Origin: Adiantum capillus-veneris
Lineage: Eukaryota > Streptophyta > Polypodiopsida > Polypodiales > Pteridaceae
Direction: 5' to 3'
Length of the DNA: 64,000 bases
Assembly (NCBI GenBank): GCA_014529385.2
Contig: CM043960.1
Coordinates: forward strand, 77,711,910-77,775,909
Shown: one piece after another, positions 33,127 through 43,797 of the stretch
How the letters are laid out: every line of letters begins with the position of its first letter
Numbering within the stretch: the stretch's first letter is position 1
Made by a program: the position numbers and the translations under genes
Notes under the pieces: model-generated
What the model was told of the DNA's origin: nothing
The model's database searches: none
What the model saw: the letters and a program-made list of their open reading frames with translations, nothing else

Positions 33127-33780
33127 GTTTCATGCAAAGTTCGGATGCCGACCGATTTGCCCATGCTTATTTATTGTTCGTGTTTACTTTTCCTCCTATC
33201 CGAGTTCACTTTATGAGAGAATGGAATAGCGTTGGAGGCAAGAAATCCCACGTGCACACACGGTTAGACCATTGGGTGCCATGTGTGAGGTCTTGGGTTC
33301 AAATCGCGCGCATGAGTGGGCTGGGTAAACTCTTGCTAACTCTAGCTCTTCCTCAAGATCCGTGTGCAACAATGTGCACCGTCAATCCCAGTGTCCCCAG
33401 GTCATCAAGCTAGATAGTGTTGTGGCACAACCGCTGGGTTTAGACGGGCCCGTGGAAGAAAGAGGGGAAGGTGCGTACATCGTCCGTGGCACGCATAGAT
33501 TGGGCAAAATATATCGTGTTTCTCTCTGGACCCACCTTTGTTTGGACGAGCCCCACCGCTCGAAAGAGCAAAACTACCGGGTCACCTTTCAACGTAAAAC
33601 ACAGGCAGTGTGCGTTGGTCCTTGATCGACGAGCCCACAGGCGACTACATTAACATTGAGGTATCATCGTTGGTTGAAGTACATTCTCGCTAATATTGTC
33701 GTATGTTATGTCTCTGGCTTGTGTGAACCTTAAGCAACTAGCCTTTCCTCTTGAAGAAGAACAACTCCAATAGCTCGATT
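33127..33780. other. Non-coding stretch upstream of the PPR gene
   Basis: No gene, RNA or mobile element is recognisable here. It probably includes the upstream promoter region of the minus-strand PPR gene. Confidence 0.5.
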
Positions 33781-35030
33781 GTTAACATCTGTCTCAAGCA
33801 TAAAAGGTTTTTTTGGATCTACAAAGCTAAGATAGGTGCAGTAGCTCGAACAACCTTAAGTGCTTCAAAACTTTGACGTTGATCCTCTTCCCAATGAAAT
33901 GATTTGCCCTTTCCTTTCAATGGGTTTGTCATTGGAATAACAATTCTTGCATAGGTTTTAATAAACCTACAATAAAAACTTGCAAATCCAAAGAAAATTT
34001 GAAGCTCTTCCAATTTTTAGGAGGAGACCATTTAGGGATGGTGTCCAATGAAGAGACTGGGACAAGCGGGCAGGTGGCTAAAGAGAAGGAATGCCCGACA
34101 ATGGAGACACAAAAGGAATCAGCAACGTCGGTCAGTCCCTCTACTAAGTATGGAGAATCAAACCGAGGAGAAGCAGGACAAACTAGAGCCAATGGATAAC
34201 CCTGGCCTTGAGTCACGATTATCAAGTATTTCTAGTCAACCTGAATCGCATGTAAGTGAAACGCAGGGCACACAAATGGACCTCGTCAGTCATCTAGGTC
34301 AAGGGTATCAAGACAAACACTGCCAGCTTGCGTAAGCAAAAGGCGAAGAAAAGATGACGCTTTCGACTCTCTTTACCCTAGCTTGGTGGTCAAGGGGTGG
34401 GTTGTGGTAGGTCCTTCTCCTTGGTGACAACCTCAAGTCAGGACATGTCTCCCGATGTTGTCTATGGTTTAAGGGTGGCTCCCTTTAATAGCCGATGTAC
34501 AAGGTAATCCTTTGGATTGGTGGTTGTTAGACACCATGGTTCGGGTGGAGCATGGACTTCATTGTAACTTTTTGTTTTCGGTTAATATATAAATATACTC
34601 GCTATTGTCAGTTTGGATTAAAAAAGGGGGGATGGTGTCCAGTTTGGACTGGTCCATATTAAGGCCTAGAGCAAAAATTATATGCCCCAAATGGTAAAAT
34701 TTGGTCTTTAAAAAATCACACTTGGACTATTTAACATATGATTTGTGTTGCCTAAGAAGATCAAACACCTACTTCAAATGTTGTAAATGCTCTTCCTCAT
34801 ATGCCATATAGACTAGAATGTCATCGCGAAAAACAATGACAAATTTACGATAGACAATTTCAAAACATTATACATGAGCAATATGAAAGTAACTAGAGCA
34901 TTGGTTAAACCAAAAGGCATAATAAAAAATTCATAACATCCAAAACCTCGTTCATAAATCAATTTTAGGTATATCAACAAGTCCAATTCTTACTTGATGA
35001 TACCCTGATTGCAGAAGCTTGATTCTACAC
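33781..35030 (-). pseudogene. Ty3/gypsy RT remnant, split by a LINE-like insertion
   Basis: On the minus strand a decayed RT is read from about 35030 downwards: SGYHQVRI and DIPK (34990-35020), a degenerate M-P-F-G-L region, FRDDILVY with EEHLQHL (34780-34850), LGHII (34660-34690), then after the insertion the K-W-x-P-P-K to LEELQIFFGFASFYCRFIKTY block (33960-34045) and LKGKGKSFHWEEDQ (33890). There are many stops and frame changes. It is part of a pol gene; no LTRs are visible nearby. Confidence 0.82.
34048..34628 (+). mobile_element. 5'-truncated LINE-like retroposon, about 580 bp
   Basis: It interrupts the RT remnant exactly between two copies of a 13-bp direct repeat (34035-34047 and 34629-34641, GGGATGGTGTCCA). 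The 3' end has a short A run (GGATTAAAAAA) before the right repeat, as expected for target-primed non-LTR insertions. No reverse transcriptase remains in it. The strand is inferred from the A run. An SVA-like or LTR fragment is less likely because there is no TG/CA boundary. Confidence 0.72.
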
Positions 35031-35033
35031 ACA

Positions 35034-35110
35034 ACAGAATAATTTTGCTTATGAAAGGGAGCTATATGCAGCAGTGTATGCTTTAAAAAAGTGGCGACAT
35101 TATTTATGAA
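35034..35110 (+). pseudogene. RNase H fragment of a Ty3/gypsy element
   Basis: On the + strand this short piece encodes ELYAAVYALKKWRHYL followed by a stop, the conserved RNase H block of gypsy pol. It abuts the minus-strand RT remnant, so an inversion or a separate insertion has joined them. Confidence 0.75.
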
Positions 35111-35163
35111 AGGATTAGGAAGCAAGTGAAGCATTCATATTGGCACACTTAATTATTTTATTT

Positions 35164-35165
<2 letters not shown>

Positions 35166-35210
<45 letters not shown>
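35166..35210. repeat. (GA)n microsatellite
   Basis: About 22 GA units between retroelement debris and non-coding DNA. Confidence 0.95.
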
Positions 35211-35214
<4 letters not shown>

Positions 35215-37480
35215 TGTAAACTCAAATAATAACTTGATTATTGAACTAACAACATGCTTGAAATGTACAAGAAGAAGCTACTTATGTAGTAGTAACAAGT
35301 GGTTAGGTGCACATGTCAAGGGTCACATAACATCTCTCTTAAAGGTCAAGGAATCAACAAAGTGTCCACATGTGGCTCCTAGAAACATGAGAGGCTATCT
35401 TGGACTCTTGTACAACTCACCATGTCAAGTGTGCTAGACCATGTGCCATCACATGCACATATGATGATTGGACTGCTGATTGTAGAAGAGATGATTCACA
35501 CACCAGCTATCTATATAGGTCAAATGCCAGAATTGCAACAAACCTCCTCTTGGACTTTGAACTAGAAGAGTGACCCACTACAAAGAGCTCACACTGTCAC
35601 AAAGGTGAGACCACAAAGTTATAGTGAATCAATAGACTATGGTGCCTTTGAGAGGTCAAAGACACCTCCCTTCGAACCACGAGTTTTTTCAGGACCAAGC
35701 TGTCCACATAGACCGAGCTGTTCTCAAATCAGGTCCTCAAAGATGACTCCAAAAAATGAGGTTGGGGTTCACCCATACCTTGTTTGCAAGCTATCACTAT
35801 CACTGCCAATTCATGGGAGACTGACTTCACATATTTCTCCTACTGTGCAAAAAATAGCTACAAGTGTAATCCTTTGAGAATGCCTCCAATTTGTAGGTGC
35901 TAGCCCCATGCTAGAGTTTAATTTCTGAGTATTGAGCACACTTTTTGGTTGTGAAATCCAAAAAATGGGTTATCCACATAATGCAAGGATTTCGGCTTAA
36001 TGAAATCCTCTCAAACAAGATGATTCAAACACAAATAATGTTAAGAATCTCGAAGATTGTTAGTTGTTGCTAATTTCCAAAGAGCATGAAGTAAAGCTTA
36101 ATAAGATAGTAGAGAGGATTTTGCACACACAAATTGACTAACAACAAGCAATAAACTAGATTGTAGATGGTGGAGGAAAAGGGGAAACTTGACAAGGGAT
36201 GCTAGTTCACACACTTTAAATGCAAAGTTTATGCATGCTCAATTAAGAGGTTATTAATGATTTTAATGGAGGGATCAAAGAAAGAAGAGTTGGAGACCTA
36301 AATGCAGTAATGCAATAGTGATCTCTTCTAGTCAGCTAGCCAATTAAGAAGGGTAGTGGCTCATTGGTATTGCCGATAGCATGTCCAAGCTTAATTAGTA
36401 TACTAGTAATGAGAGAAAGAGTGCAAGGACTAATGCCTCGATTAATTTAAGAATCTATTAGTGTGATTGGGAGAGAAAATGAGAAAGTGCAAGGACTAAT
36501 GCCTCGATTAATTTAAGAATATATTAGTGTGATTGGGAGAGAAAGTGCTTAAACTCAATTGCACCCTAACCTAAGCGTTGTGATACTAGATGTTAGGAAT
36601 CTATGGAGGGTGCAAGAGTGTGACACTCATGGTGTGTGTGTGTGTGGGTAATGGAAAGATATTAATGCAAACTCAAATAAACTACTAAATATGCTACATG
36701 AAAATAGAAATACAAAGCCTGTTATATAGGCTTAAAACAATGGTTGTGTCAGATTAATACATCACTGTCTGCATCACATATCCTACATGGAAAGCTACAC
36801 ATGCTATCACATGGGTCTACACATGGGTTGTGTCACACATGCACTGCCTGTACTAGGGGTTGTGCACACCTTGGCTTGTTTGGACAAAGTTCCTAAGTAA
36901 GGATAAGAGGGCAGGGCCAGTGGCATGGCCACACAGGCATGCCATGCACGAGGGCTCTCCCTTGGCCAAGGGCCATAAGTATATGGAGGGGTTGGCTGGG
37001 GGGAATGTCAATCATCACCTTCAAAGGCCTTTGGCCTTTTAGTGGTATCAGAGAAGGCGTGTTTTTGAGGGATACACATCCATGGATTTTGCATGAGAGT
37101 TTGCATGCCTTTGCATGGCGGAGGTGAAACAACGCTTACACACACACAACAAGGTAGGGTCAAGGGGGGGGTCACGTGCATGAAACAATGAAAATATAGC
37201 ACCAAACAACTTCACCCTTAGCTTGTGAGCAATTCATACTTCTTGAATGGCTCCATTGGAGCAGCGTAGCATGAGTTGCAAGCTCATCTCTCTCTCTAGC
37301 ACCACATCACATTACCCATGCCATAGCTTGAGGTTTCAAGCTTATTTACACATCTTGGGCACCCCTTCTAGAGGTAATTTAGGTGACCAAAAAAGGGACT
37401 GTCTACTTTTAGGGACTTGCTATATGCTGTGTGCAAGTTGCAGGGCTACAAGGACACAACCTAACAGATACAAATAATCT
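35211..37480. other. Non-coding stretch
   Basis: No gene is supportable. It holds a two-copy 66-bp tandem duplication (36421-36552) and a short (GT)n at about 36632-36646. Confidence 0.55.
36421..36552. repeat. Two-copy tandem duplication, period 66 bp
   Basis: Units 36421-36486 and 36487-36552 both start GTGCAAGGACTAATGCCTCG and differ at few positions, including C/A in the GAATCTATTAG/GAATATATTAG segment. Confidence 0.92.
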
Positions 37481-37489
37481 CTACGTCCA

Positions 37490-37608
37490 CAAAGCGGTGT
37501 GTCACTCGCCTCCTATAGTGTTGTCGTCGAGGGACTTTGTGTGCACGCAGAGAAGAAGAAGCCGCCACGTCACCGCTCGTCTTTCTTTGTGTTGCTGTGC
37601 TCGTCGAT

Positions 37609-37652
<44 letters not shown>

Positions 37653-39050
37653 ATAGGCAAGAAGAGATAAACCAGAGCAAAGCTTACGCGTTCAAAATTC
37701 CTTGAAAACCCTAATTTACAACCTTATTTAGGGCTTGACGTCCTTTTCACATACGAGCGCCCATAATTTGTCAGTCAGTGCTAAATGGGTCTGGTGCGTC
37801 TTTCATTGGCGATCACTAGCCTTTTACTATAAACCTCTTGGACCGACAAGCCCGGTCCATGACTAAACATATGCACAAAATAATAATGGTGGCATCATGG
37901 GTTAGCATGCCCCCCTTCTTAATGTAGATTTCGTCCTCGGAAGCTAGTGAGGTGAAGCTTGTTCTTCGAGGTGGTAGAGCATCAAGGATAGATTGTCTGC
38001 ACAACAAATTCACCGTGAGAGTATGAAAGCGGAACTATATGGCAATAAAGCATGAGGGAAATATAAAGTACATGAGGATATGAGTAATTGCAAAGAGTTA
38101 TGAAATGCTACATTGTTGTTAAGGACGAATAAATTGCACTTTGATGAAATTAATCAATCAAGAGTTTTGGGCTTATGGATGAATCTATCAATTAGGTAGG
38201 TATGGCTACGGTTAAAACAACTACTCTAGTAGTAGTGAAGTTAGGAAGATTATCTAAATAAAAGATTCCCTAATTGAGCCTTTTAGCTTTGATTAGCCAA
38301 CTAACTCTCACAACTCCAAACAAGAGCTTGAATTTTTCACTTTAAGCTTAATAGAAGTCTTTTTCATGTCAAATTTTTTTAATTCAAAACTATTTGCCAT
38401 GTGTGCTTATTTTGTATGTCCGGGGTTTTTTGCTTTTCAAAGAAAAGTGCCCATATTGGGAACTTCAAGGGCTCTAGTACCATAAACAATACATGTGAGT
38501 GAGGTACCAAATCAAGCCTGGATTTCTGTCCAGCTTAAGATTTTACCTTTGTGGTACTTTTTCTTTTTGCTTCCATGTCCTTTGTATTCTTACTAGTCTC
38601 TTTCGTTGTTGAAGTGAGCAAGCTTCTCTATGCCTAAAACACTCCTAAGGTCTCAAACACCCATATAATTTTACCAACTAGGACTAGTGGTCAAGTAAAT
38701 GAGTAAACCTAAAGTCACGGTCTCCTAACCTCAATCCTCATCCATAAGACTAAACTCTAGTTCATCAACCTAAGCAAAGACAAATTTATATAGCTATAAT
38801 GACAGATAACAAAACATAACTAAATGCACTTAATCAAACCATGGAAAACCACAATCAGCAATTATAAATATTCATCAACACGAATCATGGAAAGTAGTAC
38901 ACCTGGAGGTATGACGTTTCTCATTTTGTCAAAGCAGTTGTCCTCAGCCATGTGGATGGAGATCCATATAAGTTCTACACAACAATATCAAGCAACACGA
39001 CACTATACCTCTAGGAGGCATGTCAGTGTGAAAAGACCAAAACTCCTGGA
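37490..39050 (-). mobile_element. Diverged, truncated relative of the G family
   Basis: The segment 37490-37907 aligns to the G LTR: GTGTGTCACTCGCC, a (CT)n array at 37611-37650, GGCGATCACT, GACAAGCCCGGT and the end GGTTAGCA, followed by TGCCCCCCTTC as in G1 (665). Then GATTTCGTCCTCGGAAGCTA (37925) and the block at 38398-38540 match the 3' non-coding region of G1 (about 690-720 and 1203-1400), and CCTCTAGGAGGCA (39008) matches 1865. No coding part remains. This is an older family member on the same strand as G1. Confidence 0.8.
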
Positions 39051-39090
39051 AAACAAGCTGAAACAAAATCTAGACCCCTAACTGATCTAT

Positions 39091-39650
39091 TGAGGCGGTC
39101 CGAGACGGGCAACAAGAGAGGCAACTTCTAAACACCCCTCAGGGCTCCCGTGCTGCTCAATTGGGACTAGGGCAACCACAAGAAAGAAACAACAACAACA
39201 AACCCATAGGCAAACAAGTGAAGGGGCACCACCTACTGGGATGCGAGCAAGGACACAAGAGAGATTTTGTCACGACCAAGAGGAGGTGCAACAAAACACA
39301 CACAAACGATCTCACACCAAGACACACACCAAATTTTGCAACAGAGAGTCAGAGAAAAGGGAAGAAAGAGAGAGGAACGGAGTTTGTGCAAGTATTTGAT
39401 TGACAACTTGCAAGGTAAGGCTGTATACTATCACAAAGCTTGCATAAACTAAATCAACAATTAGTGAATGGTAAACATTGCTAGCACACACACGCTGTCT
39501 TAGGGTGTGGGAAACCTCTCACCACAAAATCCTCTTACAATGAATAAGAAACTTGGCAATGAAAACACACTAACCACTTTCTCAAACAAGCTCAAATGAG
39601 GGAACTGAAAAGATACGAGTCACCTTGCATTCACCAAACCACACAGCACA
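39091..39650. repeat. Dispersed direct repeat, copy A (pair with 42785-43346)
   Basis: It is about 560 bp, starting TGAGGCGGTC and ending AGCACA, similar over its full length to 42785-43346. TG and CA ends suggest an LTR, but no primer-binding site, polypurine tract or clear target duplication is seen. Confidence 0.85.
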
Positions 39651-39738
39651 AGTGAAAGGACGATGATTCTAGAACCTAGACACACCTTTGAAGCACCAAA
39701 ACCTCAATTGTTGATAGTAGAAGAGCATGACATGTACT

Positions 39739-40083
39739 TCACCTTTTGAATGAATGAGATGACCTCCTTAAGACTGTTGGGTGATGGTAACTCAATAAGA
39801 GCCTTTGCCTTTGAAGGATCCACCTCGATGCCTTTGCAAGAAACTTTGTGACCAAGCAGATCGCTTCATCCTCACCTATATGGCACTTTCCGGGGTTGAG
39901 TTGACCTCCCATGTCATATAGCTTCTTGAATCCTTCTTCTACCCTCTGTAGATGCAATGATTTTGAGCTATAAATGCAAAAATCAACAATGAGTACCCTA
40001 ATTGACTTTCCAAAGAACGCTTGAAACACCATGTTCATGAAGCATTGGAAAGTTGCAAGAGAATTTGTCAGGCCAAATGGCAT
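39739..40083 (-). pseudogene. Ty3/gypsy RT fragment
   Basis: The minus strand encodes MPFGLTNSLATFQCFMN, then VDFCIYSSKSLHLQRVEEGF, the central RT block with a decayed catalytic DD, followed by a frame disruption. It is isolated from other pol domains. Confidence 0.8.
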
Positions 40084-40430
40084 GTCCAGTCTTCCTCCGT
40101 CTCACTTTGTTAGTTGAGCCTCAGACAGAGTGCTAGGATGCATGCAGGGAGCAGGTTTGGGCACAGACGCCTTGCCTTGTTATTGAGGATATGCGAGAGA
40201 GACTCAAGATTCCTCTCCAACTAAAGGATCTCCATGAGGCCCTCAGAGCACTCCCCCGTGGTAGTTGTCCAGGGGAGGATGGTTTGACCCCCAGCTTTTT
40301 CTTGGAGTATTGGGGCTTTGATCTTTGCAACAAATTTCAATACGTTTTATGTAACAAACTTGGACACTCCAAGTCAAGATTCTATTGCAACACAATAGAG
40401 ACTCACTTCAAAACAGTTCACACTTCACAA

Positions 40431-41063
40431 TTAGGTCGACACGGCCTGACGTAGTTTTGTGCCAAGAGGTTGAGATGATTCTGCATGGAGCTCCTCTTGG
40501 CCTTGCTCCTTCATGTCAAATTCAACCTTCTTATGATTGTCATTCATGCAAATTAACTTTCCACTCTCCCACTCCTGCAAAGCTCGCACTTTCATTAGCC
40601 ATGGTCTTTCTAGAATAAATGGGTAGCCATTTCCTTTGGTAGAAATGACATAGAAATCCACTGCCTTCTTAATGCCAAAGGCCTCCACAAAAACATATTT
40701 ACAAATGCCTACGCACCTAGCCTTGCTATTGTTTGCCATTTTTTACTTTGATTTCAGGTGTCTCATGGATGTGCATGCCTAGTCTTTGCATGAGCCTGTC
40801 ATGATGCAAATTTGTGCACCCCCATCCACTAAACCTTTCCTAATTAACCTTCCTTTGATGTAGCAATCTAGCACCGGTGTAATGTACTCATTCATTTCAG
40901 CTTGTGCAATTTTTACAACAGGAACACACTCTTTTACCTTTCTCCTAGTGCTAGTTGCCTTTGTTAAATCCCTCCTAACTTGTGGACATAATGCAAGAAA
41001 TTGAGGCCATGAGATATCAAGACCCTTACCTCTCATGTCTTCTAGCAAGTTATATGGAGCCAT
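40431..41063 (-). pseudogene. Ty3/gypsy protease fragment
   Basis: Two minus-strand frames make up one retropepsin: the first (41063-40779) ends with LVDGGAQICIMT, the active site; the second (40739-40431) has FYVISTKGNGYPFILERPWL, the C-terminal L-G-R-P-W block. A frame change lies between them near 40745-40780. It faces the + strand gag fragment next door. Confidence 0.8.
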
Positions 41064-41200
41064 ACCGTGTCCAAGAGGGAAGTCTTGAAAGTTGATACGA
41101 TGTCGAGTCCTCTTGGCTTCCTTGGTCTCCTTTTCCTTCTTGCCTCGTCCATGGTCGCTCTGTGATGTGAATCCTTATTTCTCCTTACCTTTTTCATTCA

Positions 41201-42190
41201 ATGGAGGCCCAACGCCAAATGTCAAGATATCCTCTCTTTTTTGGAGAGCCTGGCGAGGATGCCGAGCTATTTCTAGCAAATTTCAAAATGGCTTGCTGCA
41301 TAATAAGAGTGATAGGAGCTGATGAATGCTTAGAAATGTTTGAAGTGGTCCTTAGGAAAGATGCTAGCACTTGGTTTGACTATCTATCTCAGCAAGTTAA
41401 GGGAAACTATAAGGAAGTCATTGATCATTACAAGCGATACTTCTTTGACCCCCAAAACACTCGAAAGCTATGGCAAGACATCATTTCTCACAAGCAAAAA
41501 TAACTAGATGACTCCTACATGTACAAACAAGAGTTTTTACATCTTTGGGTTGTATGGGTGAGAAATGTTGCCGACCCTAGTGATGGTGCAGAGTTTCTAA
41601 AGAAGGAGAGGTTCATAGCCGGTCTCTTTTCCACACTCAAGATAAAAGTTGAGGTGGGTATACCTAGTACCTTTGATGCAAATGAAACTACGGCTATTGA
41701 GAAGTATAGAAAACTCAAGTGCCTAAGAGGAGAAGTTCCAATAGAGGATCCTAGACCCAAGGGAAAGTTGCAAGCATCAACATCTAGAGAAATTCTTAAG
41801 GTAACAGTTGAGGTGATTGAAAAGTTAAATGAATCCTTAAGCAACTTGTCAATTCATCTTGCACAAGCTACATGTCCCAAGGGACAAACAAAGAAAACTA
41901 AGGAGCAAGAGCCACGACCCATGCAACTACTATAATGTTGAAATTACGGAGAGTCTAGACATGGGATGTATAATTATCCTTGGCCCCGTGGGGAGCCATG
42001 GAGACCTAGCTTGAATTACCCATTGATGAATGCAGGTGATGGAACTAGTCAACAACCAAGGCTTCTACAAAGGAAAAATGGATCAAGACCACCTTTACAA
42101 GGGGTAGAAGGAGTTTCACCTTTGCCAGATCGGAATGTGCGTGTGGTAGAGGTTACGAATTCAAATGAGGTTGACACGGAAGCAGTTTGA
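41201..42190 (+). pseudogene. Retrotransposon Gag fragment
   Basis: The + strand frames 41201-41503, 41519-41935 and 41966-42190 together form a Gag core: RYPLFFGEPGEDAELFLANF, ASTWFDYLSQQVKG, then a helical part with ERFIAGLFSTLK and a proline/tryptophan-rich end (YPWPRGEPWRPS). Stops at 41501-41503 and near 41933 break it. Its strand is opposite to the protease and RT fragments on the left, so this is a rearranged composite of at least two elements. Confidence 0.78.
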
Positions 42191-42784
42191 CCACGTTTTT
42201 TTCTTTCTTAAAAAGATTTACACAAAATAATGTTTTCTAAATTGCAATCTATTCTACAACAAAATAAAAATATGCACATCAAATGATCTATGATAGTCAA
42301 CAAGAGGCAGAATGACAGGGTTTGGTGAGGTAAGAATTTCTCCTACTCTTTGGGCACCAAACATGCACATCATACGTTGTTGAAAATGGATCTTTTTACT
42401 AATTGCAACGTTTATTCTAATGTGTGGAGTGAAATGGAAGGGAAAAACCTCTATTCTTGGGCCATTATTCATGGTCTATGCATGACCTAATGCTTAAAAT
42501 AAAACAAAAATATAGATGTCCAAACTAAGGTCGTACCTAATGAGAGGTACAATAAAAGGATTTACAAAAGCGTTTATCTCGGTTAACCTAAGAGGGCCCA
42601 AAATTCTATGAATTACTCATTGAAAATTGTAATTTTGTGCTTACAATGATATGCACCTTTTGCCTTGCAATGGGAACAAACGTGTCATACAAACTTTTGT
42701 GATTCATGCAAGCTACTTAATTACTCTAAAGGCTGAGTATTAACAACAACAAGCACAAGCCCTCCTCAGTGAGGGCACGAAAAT

Positions 42785-43346
42785 TGAGGCGGTCTAGGGT
42801 GGGCAACAAGAGAGGCGACCTCTTAACACCCCTTGAGGCTCCTGTGTTGCTTAATTGGGGCTGGGGTAACCACAAGCAAGAAACAACAACAAAAAACCCA
42901 CAACCAACAAGTGAAGGTGCACCACTTAGTTGTGGGATGCAAACTAGGATGCAAGAGAGATTTTGCCACGACCAAGAGGAGGTGCAACAAAACACACACA
43001 AACGATCCCACACCAAGACACTCACCAAATGTCACAAGAGAGTCAGAGCAAAGGGAATAAAGAGAGAGAGAAATAGAGTTTTTGCAAATACTTGATTGGC
43101 AATTTGCAAGGTAAGGATGTATACTATCACACTATCACAGAGCTTGCATAAACTAAACCAACAATTAGTGAATGGTAAACATTGCTAGCATAGACACATT
43201 GTCTTAGGGTGTGGGAAGCCTCTCACCACGAAACCCTCTTACAATCAACTTGCAATGAAAACACACTAACCACTTTCTCAAACAAGCTCAAATGACGGAA
43301 TTAAAAAGATACGAGTCACCTTGCATTCACCAAACCACGCAGCACA
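42785..43346. repeat. Dispersed direct repeat, copy B
   Basis: About 562 bp matching 39091-39650 in the same orientation, with scattered substitutions and short indels. The 3.1 kb between the copies holds the oppositely oriented gag, protease and RT fragments. Confidence 0.85.
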
Positions 43347-43797
43347 ATCTTTGAAGTATTGGGGTGCTTGTGAAATGTTGGAGATGATTTACAAGAAGGA
43401 AAGGGGCCTGTTTATAGGTTGGAGACCCCTCATTAAGGTTATTGCTAACCTTATTTACACACTAATCAAATCAAGAGTAGGACTTCTTTTGAATATCAAA
43501 ACATTGGGGGCCTTCTTTCTCTGCTTGAGTCATGGATGTGGGCTCAAAAGAGAGCATTATTGATGGTAGATAAAATGAAAGTAGAGTTTTAAGGAAGGAG
43601 AAAGAGAGAGAGTTTTTACTATGCACATGTCTTGAGGTGAGATGCCTTTATGGTTGGGTCTATGGCTATTTTGTGTTAGTAGGTTAGTGCTTAGTGTTAG
43701 CAATCACTAAAACGTTAATGATATATTACAATGGGTAGAAGGAGGTGGATGGTTAAGGGAAGATGGGTGAATGAAATGAGGGGATCATCAAAACATG

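Noticed and set aside
39091-43346. A complete LTR element flanked by the 560-bp repeats
   Set aside because: Gene fragments inside are in opposite orientations, and primer-binding site, polypurine tract and target duplication are not visible.
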